A stretch of 32,911 nucleotides of DNA from Blastocatellia bacterium (GCA_017883315.1 JADGNW010000462.1:1-32911), one strand, 5' to 3'. Counted from the stretch's first letter, positions 1 to 8,443 are shown. The notes: a model not told the origin generated them from the sequence alone. Numbers and translations are program-made.

Positions 1-1238
1 AGTCCTACTCCGGCGAAACCATACGCGAGCTTCTTCGCCCTGTCCGACCTTGCGGCGATCTTCTGCAACAGCAGAACAGTAAACAAACCAAAGCTCATCA
101 TGGGCAGGTAGAGATAATGATCTGCAAGAAGTTCGTGATGCGGAATGATCTGACTGACGGGCAGTAGCAGCACAAAGTAAGACAGAATCGCGAAGGACAT
201 CAGGCGGTCACGATTGAGCAACACTAATCCGGCAACGAGCACTGTCAAGACTACCAGGATCGACAGAATCACGTGCCAATCCAAAAGAGTTGTAGCTATC
301 TCGAACGCTCCGAGGTACTGAACTACAGGAGTCGGAAAAACGAGCTGCTTCAAGTACCACGCATGCACTGTGATGACGGTCAGCATGTTGGAAAAAAAGC
401 TGCCGCCCCAGAACTCGACACCAGTGATCTGCACGCGAGTCGAGCCGCCCTTGATGAAAACCATATAGTAAGCGTAGAGAGGAACGGCAAGAGACAGCGT
501 TATGTAGAGCCACTTGTCTCGCATGAATGCGCCACGAGACGCTTCCCAGGTCCGTCGCCACCAGGATCCGGTTCGCTCGCCCCAAAGATCGCAGAAAGTC
601 CAAACGAATATGAAGGCCGGAAGGCTAGCGGCCATTTCTTTTGACATCAGGCTCAGGCCCCAGCAGACGAGGAACAGAACGAGGTAGATTAGAGAACGGC
701 TGCGGCGGTAATTGAGATAGCTGTAGAAACTCGACAGGTAGAACAAGGTGAAGAGTACATCACGCCTTCCGGAGATGTAAGTTACTGCATCGGGCTGAAG
801 CGGATGCACTACAAAGATCAGTGCAGCAATCGTCGCAGTTGTGACGACTCCGGTCAGCCGGCGAACAATCACAAAGACAAGAATCGCATTTGCGGCGTGG
901 AGCAAAACGTTCGTGAGGTGAAATCCGAACGGCCCTTCGCCCCAAATCGCAAAGTCGAACATTAACGAGAGATCCCGCAGCGGGCGATACGAAGCAGTTA
1001 GTACAGCGAAGATGTTCGAAAGGCTCCTGAGCATCTTGTTGCTGAGCACTTGAAAGTTGTCATCGAAAACGAAATCATTTCCCAGGGCGTTCGCATAGCA
1101 CAACAGGACCGTCGCCAGGATCGCACCAATCGCGATCGTAGAGGCGCTGATGTTAAGGCCAACAGGCAGCCGGCGCACCGATCTAGAGGCCGCAACAGAC
1201 GGAGACTTTCTCTTCTTGCGCCCGGTGACGCTTACCAT
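1..1238 (-). CDS. GT-C membrane glycosyltransferase, TMTC-like (3' end outside window)
   Basis: An open frame runs from an ATG at 1238 leftward off the edge of the window, giving about 412 visible residues; an in-frame TAG at 1257-1259 fixes the start region and GAGG lies about 9 bases upstream of the ATG. After a basic N-terminus comes a first membrane helix (about 30-50) and then the acidic pair D59-D60 in FVFDDNFQVL, the usual first-loop position of catalytic acids in GT-C enzymes. The stretch HPLQPDAVTYISGRRD near residue 140 is typical of the TMTC/Dpy19-like group of dolichyl- or polyprenyl-phosphate-sugar dependent O-glycosyltransferases, which often end in TPR repeats. At least eight hydrophobic helices follow. 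It would act in the cytoplasmic membrane, taking sugar from a polyprenyl phosphate. It is divergent from a polyprenol-type GT2 that could make such a donor. The shorter minus-strand frames here are fragments in the wrong phase. The acceptor is unknown. Confidence 0.85.
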   Translation of the reverse strand, partial: MVSVTGRKKRKSPSVAASRSVRRLPVGLNISASTIAIGAILATVLLCYANALGNDFVFDDNFQVLSNKMLRSLSNIFAVLTASYRPLRDLSLMFDFAIWGEGPFGFHLTNVLLHAANAILVFVIVRRLTGVVTTATIAALIFVVHPLQPDAVTYISGRRDVLFTLFYLSSFYSYLNYRRSRSLIYLVLFLVCWGLSLMSKEMAASLPAFIFVWTFCDLWGERTGSWWRRTWEASRGAFMRDKWLYITLSLAVPLYAYYMVFIKGGSTRVQITGVEFWGGSFFSNMLTVITVHAWYLKQLVFPTPVVQYLGAFEIATTLLDWHVILSILVVLTVLVAGLVLLNRDRLMSFAILSYFVLLLPVSQIIPHHELLADHYLYLPMMSFGLFTVLLLQKIAARSDRAKKLAYGFAGVG

Positions 1239-1325
1239 CTCGACGACCTCGTCAGGCTAGCACGGCTCTGGGTAAACTCTAAAAGCACAGCAGATGTTTG
1301 GTTCGATCTAGCAGGGAGCATTCCT

Positions 1326-1430
1326 ATGAAGAGCTTGTTCGCAAAATTCATTTGTAATCAGCCCCATAGCGGCTATATCTTATCGAAGCGCGGGCCATCG
1401 CGCAATTATTCCACTGTTAGAGCCTTATGA
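1326..1430 (+). CDS. possible 34-residue leader or small protein coupled to the GT2 gene
   Basis: An ATG at 1326 has a strong ribosome-binding site (AGGGAG at 1313-1318, 7-base spacing) and opens a 34-residue frame beginning MKSLFAKFICNQ. Its TGA at 1428-1430 overlaps the ATG of the downstream glycosyltransferase (1427) as ATGA. The glycosyltransferase has no convincing ribosome-binding site of its own, so translation of this short frame could feed it. I do not recognise the peptide; it is basic and has no clear membrane segment. A candidate promoter inside it (1352-1379) would argue against it being translated from that transcript. Treat as a hypothesis. Confidence 0.3.
   Translation: MKSLFAKFICNQPHSGYILSKRGPSRNYSTVRAL
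1352..1379 (+). promoter_or_regulatory. candidate sigma70 promoter for the GT2-GT4 pair
   Basis: TTGTAA (1352-1357), a 16-base spacer and TATATC (1374-1379) resemble -35 and -10 boxes. A transcript would begin near 1386, about 40 bases before the glycosyltransferase start. The match is only 4 of 6 in each box. Confidence 0.3.
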
Positions 1431-2455
1431 AGAGCGATCGCGGACAAAATGTTTCGCTTTACCCCACAGTTTCGGTTGTCGTTCCCGTGTTAAACGAGCG
1501 CGCTTCGCTGGATGCGCTCTATAGCCGGTTGGTCGCGGTGCTTGGCGAGATCTCGACAAGCTTTGAAATCATCTTTGTAGACGACGGAAGCACCGACGGG
1601 TCGATTGAAAAACTTAGGGAGATCAGCGCGATTGATGGCTCGGTGAGATACATACGTTTTCGAAGAAACTTTGGCAAATCGGCGGCGCTGGCGGCGGGTT
1701 TTCGCGCTGTGCGATACAGCATCATCGTTACTATGGATGGCGATCTCCAGGATATTCCCGAGGAGTTGCCGCTGCTTCTTGCGAAACTGGATGAAGGTTA
1801 CGACCTGGTTTCGGGCTGGCGTTACAACCGGCGCGATAAGATCGCTAAACGAATCGGCTCGAAGATTTATAATTGGGTAACCTCGCTGCTTACCGGAGTG
1901 CGCCTGCACGATATTAATTGTGGCCTCAAGTGCTATCGGACCGAAGTATTGGACGAGGTGATGGTGTATGGCGAGCGCCATCGCTACATTCCCGTGCTGG
2001 CGAGCTATCGAGGATTTCGGTTGGGCGAAGTGAAGATAGAACACGCCGCGCGAGAGCATGGCGAATCCCGATATGGTCTGGAGAGAGTATTAGGCGGCGT
2101 CTTCAGCCTGCTCACTGTCATTCTCATGACTCGCTACACCAACAAGCCGCTGCACTTCTTCGGTCTGATGGGGCTCTTGCTGGCGGGCCTCGGCTCTGCG
2201 ATTGACCTGTATCTGATCATCGCGCGCGTGTTCTTCGACTACTGGCTAACCAATCGTCCGTTGCTCATCATCGGGACGTTGCTGGCAATAGTCGGTGTGC
2301 AACTTGTCCTGTTTGGACTTCTTGCCGAAATGGTGGCGTTCTCATACAGGCGAGAAAGTGACTATTCAGTCGTCGAAGCAAGCGAGGAACCCGAATCAAC
2401 TTCAAGCACGCGCGACCGAGCGGCCGCAATAGGGCGGAGTAAAACGGCTGAATGA
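1427..2455 (+). CDS. GT2 glycosyltransferase, polyprenyl-phosphate sugar synthase type (DPM1/ArnC-like)
   Basis: The 342-residue protein has an N-terminal GT-A domain and two C-terminal membrane helices (about 237-262 and 275-310). Family motifs are clear: VSVVVPVLNE at the start, nucleotide-binding FVDDGSTDGS near 50, TMDGDLQDIPEELP near 102 carrying the metal-binding acids, and DLVSGWR near 127. This architecture is that of enzymes transferring a sugar from a nucleotide donor to polyprenyl phosphate on the cytoplasmic face of the membrane; GtrB and ArnC are relatives. The product could supply the divergent GT-C enzyme at 1-1238, which is an inference from position. It overlaps the next gene by four bases (ATGA), a sign of translational coupling. 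The sugar cannot be read from the sequence. An unusual acidic and serine-rich tail follows the last helix. Confidence 0.88.
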   Translation: MKSDRGQNVSLYPTVSVVVPVLNERASLDALYSRLVAVLGEISTSFEIIFVDDGSTDGSIEKLREISAIDGSVRYIRFRRNFGKSAALAAGFRAVRYSIIVTMDGDLQDIPEELPLLLAKLDEGYDLVSGWRYNRRDKIAKRIGSKIYNWVTSLLTGVRLHDINCGLKCYRTEVLDEVMVYGERHRYIPVLASYRGFRLGEVKIEHAAREHGESRYGLERVLGGVFSLLTVILMTRYTNKPLHFFGLMGLLLAGLGSAIDLYLIIARVFFDYWLTNRPLLIIGTLLAIVGVQLVLFGLLAEMVAFSYRRESDYSVVEASEEPESTSSTRDRAAAIGRSKTAE

Positions 2456-3549
2456 GAGTCAGCATAATCGGTCCGGCCTACCCCCTCAGAGGTGGCATCG
2501 CCCACCACGTTTACTGGATTCAGCAACAACTCACCGCCCGCGACCATACAGTGCAGGTTGTCTCCTTTCGCAAACTCTACCCCGGCATGTTTTTCCCCGG
2601 CACTACGGAGCTCGACGGCAGTCGATTGAAACTTGACGCAGGCGCGCTGCGCATACTCACGCCGCTGAATCCCGCGACGTGGTTGCGCGCTTTCAAGCTG
2701 GTCAGATCCTTTTCCCCTGATGTGGTTGTCTTCGAGTGGTGGCAGCCATTCTTCGCGCCGCTCGTCGGCACATTGGCGAGATGCTTTCGGAGGTCAGGCT
2801 TACGATGCCTCATCGAATGCCATAACATCTTTCCACACGAACGCAGCCCGCTTGATCGCACGCTGGTTAGCTTCGCTCTTTCGGCTGCGGATCATTTGAT
2901 TACACACTCGACGAACGACCGCGAAGAACTGCTAGCGCTCGTTCCCGGCAAGACAGTGAGCGTCTCGCCGTTGCCGGCGCTCGATGAATTCTCAACTCCC
3001 GGCACCGGAGCCCGTGAGGGGCGAACCATCCTGTTCTTTGGAAAAGTTCGCAAGTATAAAGGGTTGGACGTGCTGCTCGCCGCGATGCCGAAGGTCCTGT
3101 CGAGAATCGAATGCGAGCTGCTCGTAATCGGAGAGTTCTACGATTCGATAGAAAAGTACCAACAACTCATCCGCACGCTCGGCATTGAGAAATATGTGCG
3201 CATAGATAATCGCTATGTGCCGAACGAGGAAGTGCCGGCGATTTTTGACCAGGCCGACCTGCTGGTCTTGCCTTATCTGAGTGCTACTCAAAGCGGAGTG
3301 GCGCGTATCGCCTTATCAAACCGGCTGCCGATCATCGCATCAAGGACGGGAGGTCTTTCGGAATCGGTAATTGAAGGCTTCAACGGGATGCTCTTCCCGC
3401 CCAGCGATCCCAGCGCGCTGGCCGACAGAATCATAGAATACTTTAGCGCCAATCTGGGTCCGGCCTTCGCCAAAAACATGCTGACTTCGTCAGACACAAG
3501 ACTGTGTACGATCATTGACACCATTGAGCGGCTAGCTCGACACGAATAG
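2452..3549 (+). CDS. GT4-family glycosyltransferase
   Basis: This 365-residue protein has the two-Rossmann (GT-B) layout. The N-terminal half opens with IIGPAYPLRGGIAHHVYWI, the usual glycine-rich acceptor-side loop of GT4 enzymes, and contains EWWQPFFAPL and LIECHNIFPHE. The C-terminal half has the donor-side elements ILFFGKVRKYKGLDVLL and the region from 3290 encoding SNRLPIIASRTGGLSE, where the second acidic residue of the EX7E motif lies. It starts within the stop of the upstream GT2 gene, so the two are made together. No signal peptide or membrane helix is seen; it should act in the cytoplasm or on the inner membrane face, building an oligosaccharide. The donor and linkage are unknown. 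It is convergent with the next gene, with a 22-base gap. Confidence 0.88.
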   Translation: MRVSIIGPAYPLRGGIAHHVYWIQQQLTARDHTVQVVSFRKLYPGMFFPGTTELDGSRLKLDAGALRILTPLNPATWLRAFKLVRSFSPDVVVFEWWQPFFAPLVGTLARCFRRSGLRCLIECHNIFPHERSPLDRTLVSFALSAADHLITHSTNDREELLALVPGKTVSVSPLPALDEFSTPGTGAREGRTILFFGKVRKYKGLDVLLAAMPKVLSRIECELLVIGEFYDSIEKYQQLIRTLGIEKYVRIDNRYVPNEEVPAIFDQADLLVLPYLSATQSGVARIALSNRLPIIASRTGGLSESVIEGFNGMLFPPSDPSALADRIIEYFSANLGPAFAKNMLTSSDTRLCTIIDTIERLARHE

Positions 3550-3571
3550 CGCACAGGACGAGGCTTTGGGA

Positions 3572-4879
3572 TTACCGCGTTTCATCCTGGAGATTTTGGA
3601 GATGCTCTAGCACGAGTTGCACGCGCGCCTTCCACGCGTTTTCACGTCCAAGGCTTCGCAGCCGCTCGCGAAACTGGAGATCCTCTCCCTCTGTTTTCGC
3701 CCTGTCCAGCGCAAGAGAAAACTCTTCAGCGTTTCGCGCAATGTGCACTTCGGCGAATGCTTCGCACTCAGGCATGGGTGTCGATATGACTGGCTTTCCC
3801 CCTGCGAAGTACTCAAACAGCTTGAGCGGAGAAGTGGCGAGCGTGATGTCATTGATCACAAAGGGAACGGTGGCAACGTCGAATAGCTGTAGATATCCAG
3901 GAAGCTCCTGGTAGTCGCGAGGACCTATCCAGCGTACGTTCGAACGCTTCAGCATCGATCGGCCTCGCTCGCGCAAGCTGTTGTCATGCATTGGCCCTAT
4001 TAAGAGAAAATTCCAGTCTGGGCGCAGCGCCGCGACTGCATTGAGCAAATCGTAATCAAACCATTCGGCCATCGCGCCGTAGTACCCGGCAAGCGGTTTT
4101 CCACTCATCCACGACGGATCAATATCAGAATCATCGGGCAGCTTAATGGACTGGCCGGCAAAATGATCGTACTCAACTCCATTTGGAAGGTAGAGCGCGT
4201 CCGGCCGCGCGGCGGTCACCCTGTCGTGGAGACGGCGCGCAACGCTCGCTACGAGGTGGGCCTCTTTCAGCCCTCGCTCATGAGTCCTATCGAGGAATGC
4301 ACGATCGAACTGAAATACGTCCAGGTCATCAATCCAATCGTAAACGGTCCGGGCTGAACTCACGTAGGCATCAGTCCGGTCGAAGTTGTAAGTGAACGCC
4401 CAAAGAATCGGATTTGCGATTTCAGACAATACCTTGTCGGACCCGCGAAATAGGAACACGTTCGGTTCGACTTCCTTAAACCCGCTCACGTCATCGTACG
4501 AGTTACTGCTGTCGAAGATTGCCACGTATCCCTGATTTGCGAACTCCCGGGCGAGATGATTCGTCCGTTGGGTGTTGACAATCTCCCAGCCCACGGACGG
4601 CAGAAAGATCACCGCGCCTTTTTTTTCTTTAAGCCGCTCGGTTACTGCTTTCAGTTGATCCGAATTCGAAGAGCGAGTCAGTAAGGTAGACAACGCTTGA
4701 GCACTGCGCAGCGTTCTCGACAGTCCCAAGGTGCCGAGCGGCATTCGCTGCGAAGGCAAGAGCCCCAGTGCGCGATAAAACGGCAGCAAGTAGCGGTACT
4801 TGATTTCTCCGTAGCGACTCAACAAACGCCACATCAGCGACGCCAACCTCGATCCTATGCTTATTGAGTGCTCTTGCAT
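3572..4879 (-). CDS. GT4-like glycosyltransferase
   Basis: The 435-residue product begins at an ATG at 4879. The central part reads as a GT-B glycosyltransferase: FLPSVGWEIVNTQRTNHLA near residue 93 is the start of the N-terminal Rossmann fold, YDWIDDLDVF near 184 is typical of the TuaH/GT4-like group, LYLPNGVEYDHF near 250 marks the domain boundary, LAGYYGAMAEWFDYDLL begins the donor domain, and TSPLKLFEYFAGGKPVIST carries the E-x7-E region. The N-terminal 70 residues are an extra helical segment that is probably membrane-associated. It sits alone on the minus strand, divergent from the GT2 at 4998 across a 118-base gap holding AT-rich TATATCTATATA (4971-4982). It likely acts in exopolysaccharide or cell-surface glycan synthesis; the exact sugar is not readable. 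Confidence 0.82.
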   Translation of the reverse strand: MQEHSISIGSRLASLMWRLLSRYGEIKYRYLLPFYRALGLLPSQRMPLGTLGLSRTLRSAQALSTLLTRSSNSDQLKAVTERLKEKKGAVIFLPSVGWEIVNTQRTNHLAREFANQGYVAIFDSSNSYDDVSGFKEVEPNVFLFRGSDKVLSEIANPILWAFTYNFDRTDAYVSSARTVYDWIDDLDVFQFDRAFLDRTHERGLKEAHLVASVARRLHDRVTAARPDALYLPNGVEYDHFAGQSIKLPDDSDIDPSWMSGKPLAGYYGAMAEWFDYDLLNAVAALRPDWNFLLIGPMHDNSLRERGRSMLKRSNVRWIGPRDYQELPGYLQLFDVATVPFVINDITLATSPLKLFEYFAGGKPVISTPMPECEAFAEVHIARNAEEFSLALDRAKTEGEDLQFRERLRSLGRENAWKARVQLVLEHLQNLQDETR

Positions 4880-4997
4880 GCGTTACATGCCGCGTTGTGC
4901 ATCTGTGCAGCCTGTCTGAACCTATTAGAGTTAATGACGGCCTGTCAATCTTGCCTTCCGTGAGTCGAGACTATATCTATATACCTGAGCCTCAGTG

Positions 4998-5897
4998 ATG
5001 CGAAGCCGCGAACCCATCGTATCTGTCATTGTACCCTGCTTCAATTCGGAGCAGACCATACGACGTTGCTTGAGTTCGATACTCGAGCAGAACACTTCTA
5101 TACCTTACGACGTGACCGTAGTCGATAGCTCGGTGGATGAAACGCCACGGATCGTCGAGAGAGAATTTCCGGCGGTCCGGCTCATCCATCTCGATACGCG
5201 CACCTTCGCCGGCGCCGCTCGAAACATTGGAGCGCGAGCCACGCGGGCGCCCTTCTGTCTGATGATCGATTCAGACTGCATCGCGCGGCGTGATTTGATC
5301 GAGCGAATGATCGCTCGGCATCGCGAAGAGGCATACGCTGCAGTTGGGGGCTCAATGCGCAACGGTACCCCAAAGAGTCTGAGCGGCTGGACGGGATACC
5401 TTCTTGAGTTCAAGGAGTTCATACCGAGCGCGCCCGAAGGAGTTGTAAACACCGTCCCAACAGCCAACGTCACGTATCGCCGTGAGGCCCTGGAACGGCA
5501 CGGCTACTTTGACGAGGATATGTGGTTAGCCGAAGACATTCTTTTCAATTGGAGAATGTGCAGAGCAGGCGAGCGCATTTTGTTCGATCCGGCGATCGAA
5601 GTGACTCATCTGAATCGCACGGGATGGAGAGAAGTCTTATCCTATCAAGTCAGCCTCGGCACATGCTCGGCTGAAGCTCGAAGACGGGGCGCGCTCCCAG
5701 GCGACGTGTTGTTACGGTATCCGGCGTTGATACTCCTGATGCCTCTTGTGCGGCTGGTGAGAGCGGCCATTTGGCTTGCAAGAGTCGATCGGCGAGTCTT
5801 TCTCAGGTTTCTTATGATTTCACCGATGTACTTTATCGGAGCTTGCTTCTGGTCGGCGGGGTTTTTCAAGGGGGCGACAAGCGAAATGATGGGCTAG
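4998..5897 (+). CDS. GT2-family glycosyltransferase with C-terminal membrane segment
   Basis: The GT-A domain begins IVSVIVPCFNSEQTIRRCL; the donor-site acids lie in TVVDSSVDET and the metal-binding motif is MIDSDCIARRD near residue 92. VGGSMRNGTP, PTANVTYRREAL and FDEDMWLAEDILFNWRM (near 180) match the EDxxxxxR catalytic region of rhamnosyl- or exopolysaccharide-type GT2 enzymes. The tail from about 240 is hydrophobic (ALILLMPLVRLV and MISPMYFIGACFW) and should anchor it in the membrane. A GTG at 4995 directly precedes the ATG; neither has a strong ribosome-binding site, and I chose the ATG. The gene converges on the AAA+ regulator with a 23-base gap. Substrate unknown. Confidence 0.85.
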   Translation: MRSREPIVSVIVPCFNSEQTIRRCLSSILEQNTSIPYDVTVVDSSVDETPRIVEREFPAVRLIHLDTRTFAGAARNIGARATRAPFCLMIDSDCIARRDLIERMIARHREEAYAAVGGSMRNGTPKSLSGWTGYLLEFKEFIPSAPEGVVNTVPTANVTYRREALERHGYFDEDMWLAEDILFNWRMCRAGERILFDPAIEVTHLNRTGWREVLSYQVSLGTCSAEARRRGALPGDVLLRYPALILLMPLVRLVRAAIWLARVDRRVFLRFLMISPMYFIGACFWSAGFFKGATSEMMG

Positions 5898-5920
5898 AGA
5901 AGAGCATCGACTTTGCGGTC

Positions 5921-6940
5921 TTACCTGAATGCTTCGACGTCGATCCCGTAGCGCTGGATCTTCATGAAGAGCGTCGTGGCTTTGATCTGAAGAAGTCTCG
6001 CGGCTTTGGTTTGCAGCCCACGACTATGTTTCAGCGCCTCGCATATAAGCTCTATCTCACGCCGTCTTATTTCATTGCTCAGATCAACCCCAGAAACGGG
6101 AAAGAGATCAGCATCACAACCATTTCGATCGCGCACATAGGCGGGAAGAAACGAAACTTCTATCGAAGGGGGACGAGTCTGGTTGACCAGCCTACAGACC
6201 AGCGTTCTCAGCTCGAGGACGTTTCGCGGCCAGTCATACGCACGCAACGCCTTCAGCGCTTCAGGTGAAACCGTCCTCACCTCCTTTCGCGTTTGCGCAC
6301 AGCGCTGCTTCACGAAGTGCACAATGAGCGCTTCGATATCGTCGGGCCTTTCGCGGAGTGGTGGAATTGCAATGCTCTCGAAGTCGCGAGCGTTCCTTAT
6401 GCCGCTCGGTACCTTTGAATCATGAGAGCCTGGCTGGATGTCCCACCCAAGCATTATGCGAGCGCGGTCCTCACGTCGACTGTTGAATCGTGACTGTCTT
6501 CGCAGGTTCACGATGTGCTCAACCACTGAAGAGGCCGAATCCGAGAGCCCCTCAACATAGAGCGTTCCTTCTCGTGCCTGCTCAATGAGTCCTTTCTCGT
6601 CTCGGAGCTCTTCAGGTGATAGCGATGAACCAAACAAGACCGAGCAGGCCACATCGGCAGAGGCTGAACCAAACGTGAGGGAAACAAACGGACCCTCGCG
6701 TCGCGCGCTGCACTGATGTATCAACGCTGCGAGAAACGCTTTTCCTGTGCCCGGCTCGCCTTCCAGGTTCACGGTGTCGTCGTGAGACGCGTGCCGAGCG
6801 ACAAGTCTGCGGGCGTTTTCTGCCCATCCACTGACTCCGATCAGACGCTTCTCGATTAGCTGAGACGCATCATCCGCAGGCGTCTCGATTGCGAAGTGCG
6901 TCTCAGTCGGGAAATTGTATTTAACAACTTGCATACCCAT
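5921..6940 (-). CDS. NtrC-family AAA+/Fis regulator with degenerate ATPase motifs
   Basis: The 339-residue protein starts at 6940 behind a good ribosome-binding site (GAAGGA, 7-base spacing). It has a short N-terminal extension rather than a receiver domain, an AAA+ domain (about 33-265) and a C-terminal Fis-type helix-turn-helix (about 295-333, ICEALKHSRGLQTKAARLL). The P-loop GEPGTGKA (61-68) and the IPPLRERPDDIEAL motif place it among sigma54 activators. However, the GAFTGA loop that touches sigma54 is absent (the segment runs VLFGSSLSPEELRDEKG), Walker B reads GTLYVEGLSD instead of GTLFLDEIGE so the catalytic Glu is Gly131, and the sensor-II arginine of NVREL is Leu. By family knowledge such a protein cannot act as a classical sigma54 activator; it may bind DNA as a repressor or a nucleotide-gated switch. 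Its place beside five glycosyltransferases suggests control of surface polysaccharide. Confidence 0.85.
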   Translation of the reverse strand: MGMQVVKYNFPTETHFAIETPADDASQLIEKRLIGVSGWAENARRLVARHASHDDTVNLEGEPGTGKAFLAALIHQCSARREGPFVSLTFGSASADVACSVLFGSSLSPEELRDEKGLIEQAREGTLYVEGLSDSASSVVEHIVNLRRQSRFNSRREDRARIMLGWDIQPGSHDSKVPSGIRNARDFESIAIPPLRERPDDIEALIVHFVKQRCAQTRKEVRTVSPEALKALRAYDWPRNVLELRTLVCRLVNQTRPPSIEVSFLPAYVRDRNGCDADLFPVSGVDLSNEIRRREIELICEALKHSRGLQTKAARLLQIKATTLFMKIQRYGIDVEAFR

Positions 6941-7171
6941 GCGCTCATCCTTCGCCGATTAGACTTGTGACATACGCGCTGGACGTTGTGTCTCTGTTGC
7001 GCGCGTCAAATATCATCGGGCGTCCGCGGAAATTCAATTCGGGAAAGAGAGTTTAGCCTGGCTGGTTCATGCTGAGAATTGCTTTGGGATGAGCGCCGAT
7101 ATCAGAGTGACGAACGGGACGAAAACCGGGACAAGATTGATAGGAAAGACACGTTAGCCGAGCTTTATCTT

Positions 7172-7199
7172 TATGAAAGAGCCGCTCGCTGGAGCGGCA
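7172..7199 (-). terminator. Rho-independent terminator of the tRNA-Thr unit
   Basis: Read on the minus strand, GCCGCTC and GAGCGGC form a perfect 7-bp stem with a 4-base loop (plus-strand arms 7181-7187 and 7192-7198), followed by TCTTTCAT. It lies 20 bases downstream of the tRNA 3' end. Confidence 0.75.
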
Positions 7200-7218
7200 T
7201 TACCCTGTCGTTTATTGC

Positions 7219-7294
7219 TGGAGCCAGCGAAGGGACTCGAACCCTTGACCTCCGGTTTACGAAACCGATGCTCTACCAACTGAGCTACGCTGGC
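7219..7294 (-). tRNA. tRNA-Thr (anticodon CGT)
   Basis: The minus strand folds as a complete 76-base tRNA. The 7-bp acceptor stem pairs GCCAGCG (5' end at 7294) with CGCTGGC. The D arm contains GCTCAGTTGGTAGAGC, the anticodon stem is TCGGT/ACCGG (with one G-U pair) around loop TTCGTAA giving anticodon CGT, and the T arm has the standard TTCGAGT loop between AAGGG and CCCTT. Discriminator base T and an encoded CCA end the gene. Anticodon CGT reads the threonine codon ACG. It is a single gene with its own promoter and terminator. Confidence 0.97.
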
Positions 7295-7323
7295 CTCCTG
7301 GTCTGTGATCCCGAAGGAACCTG

Positions 7324-7353
7324 ACAATAGCGAATGCCATGAGCGAATGTCAA
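7324..7353 (-). promoter_or_regulatory. sigma70 promoter of tRNA-Thr
   Basis: On the minus strand a consensus TTGACA (plus-strand 7348-7353), an 18-base spacer and TATTGT (7324-7329) lie about 30 bases upstream of the tRNA 5' end. Confidence 0.7.
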
Positions 7354-7496
7354 GTTTTGTTGCTTTTTCGCCTCAATCGGTCGTATTCTGGAGCGCACCA
7401 AAAGAAATAGAAGTAGAAATCTAACGTCTCTGAATCCTTCCTGGGTCCATTTCCATCGTGCAAATTTGTGGGGGGTATTCCCTCGGGAGGAAAAGT

Positions 7497-8291
7497 ATGA
7501 ACCGCTATCCTCAGCTCAGGAATGAAGCAGCAGCTATGTTGCTGCTATTTGTTTTTACTTCGCACGCCGCTGTTCACGAGAACCCGAAGCCGGCCGCGTC
7601 GAGCGGTTCGGGAACCGCCAGAATACAGCCGTCTGCCAAACGCCTCACGTTCTCTAAGGCGTTTGTAGTTGATGACCGGCTGTCGACTCTGCGACATGAA
7701 CCGGGCCTGCAGTCTGAAGTGATCCATCGGCTTCGACTTGGACGCCCTGTGTACATCATCGGCTCGGCCAAGCCTAAAGCAGGGCCGCGGTTTTGCCGGG
7801 TCGCAGTGACGAGGCGCACGCGCGGTTGGATCCTCGAATCAGCTCTCGCAATGCAAGGGAAGACCGGCGAGGACCAGCGCATAATGAAACTGATAGAAGG
7901 CGCAAAAGATGGGCTCGATCGAATATCTCTTTGCCGGCTCCTCACTGAGCGCTTCGGCCAGTCGCAACTCGTACCGCGCTCTCTCTTGCTGATGGGTGAA
8001 GAAGCCGATCGCGCTGCGCAGATGCTCACGCAGCGCGCGCGAAAGCGGCTTGCAGACGCCTCGGACGAGAATTGGAACGCGAGCTCGCGCGACTACTTTC
8101 TGAATGATGCTGGTCTGGACCGCTACAGCAAGCTCCACATAGTTTTCGACTTCAACGAATCTACCTCGGAATACGTTTACGATGGACGAGCATATGGCGA
8201 CATCGTCAGGCGCTTTCCAAATCATGAAGAAGCAGGACTCGCGCAACAACGAATCGAGCTCGTCAAGCAGAAGATGGCCAGGCGTCAGTGA
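7497..8291 (+). CDS. secreted SH3-like domain protein of unknown function
   Basis: I place the start at the ATG at 7497 because GGGAGG lies just upstream (7-base spacing); a longer frame from a GTG at 7458 lacks this. The 264-residue product has a signal peptide with hydrophobic core AAAMLLLFVFTSHAA. Residues about 55-125 look like a bacterial SH3 domain: RLSTLRHEPGLQSEVIHRLRLGRPVYII followed by FCRVAV and TRGWILESAL, the repeat of short strands ending in a GW(I/V) pair typical of SH3b. The remaining 140 residues are helical and charged without a recognised fold; DIVRRFPNHEEAGLAQQRI resembles the end of TPR-like proteins that assess segment spacing. It would be exported to the periplasm and may bind cell wall or a protein partner. 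Not recognised beyond the SH3 call. Confidence 0.78.
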   Translation: MNRYPQLRNEAAAMLLLFVFTSHAAVHENPKPAASSGSGTARIQPSAKRLTFSKAFVVDDRLSTLRHEPGLQSEVIHRLRLGRPVYIIGSAKPKAGPRFCRVAVTRRTRGWILESALAMQGKTGEDQRIMKLIEGAKDGLDRISLCRLLTERFGQSQLVPRSLLLMGEEADRAAQMLTQRARKRLADASDENWNASSRDYFLNDAGLDRYSKLHIVFDFNESTSEYVYDGRAYGDIVRRFPNHEEAGLAQQRIELVKQKMARRQ

Positions 8292-8352
8292 AACAGAAGC
8301 ACGAAGGTAACCTCGCAAGAGAGCTCGCCTCTTGGTGTTTGCGTTGCGCTTC

Positions 8353-8382
8353 TTGCAAATCCTCTGCATTTCGGTTTAGATA
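8353..8382 (+). promoter_or_regulatory. weak candidate promoter for the LysW-like gene
   Basis: TTGCAA (8353-8358), an 18-base spacer and TAGATA (8377-8382) precede the small carrier-protein gene by about 60 bases. Box matches are poor; offered only because the 152-base gap should hold a promoter. Confidence 0.2.
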
Positions 8383-8443
8383 TTTTTCGTTGATGCTGGC
8401 TGGAATAAAAACGTAATGAAAACAACCACGGAGGCTGACTAAG

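Noticed and set aside
208-1195. Several minus-strand frames and a plus-strand frame at the left edge
   Set aside because: They are fragments in the wrong phase. The true gene is one open frame from 1238 off the left edge, with membrane glycosyltransferase motifs throughout.
1490-2059. A 189-residue minus-strand frame opposite the GT2 gene
   Set aside because: The plus strand has clear GT2 motifs; the opposite frame is a shadow without family match or ribosome-binding site.
7079-7324. An 81-residue plus-strand frame reading ASEGTRTLDLRFTKPMLYQLS
   Set aside because: It is the antisense of tRNA-Thr; this peptide is a well-known false prediction produced by tRNA genes.
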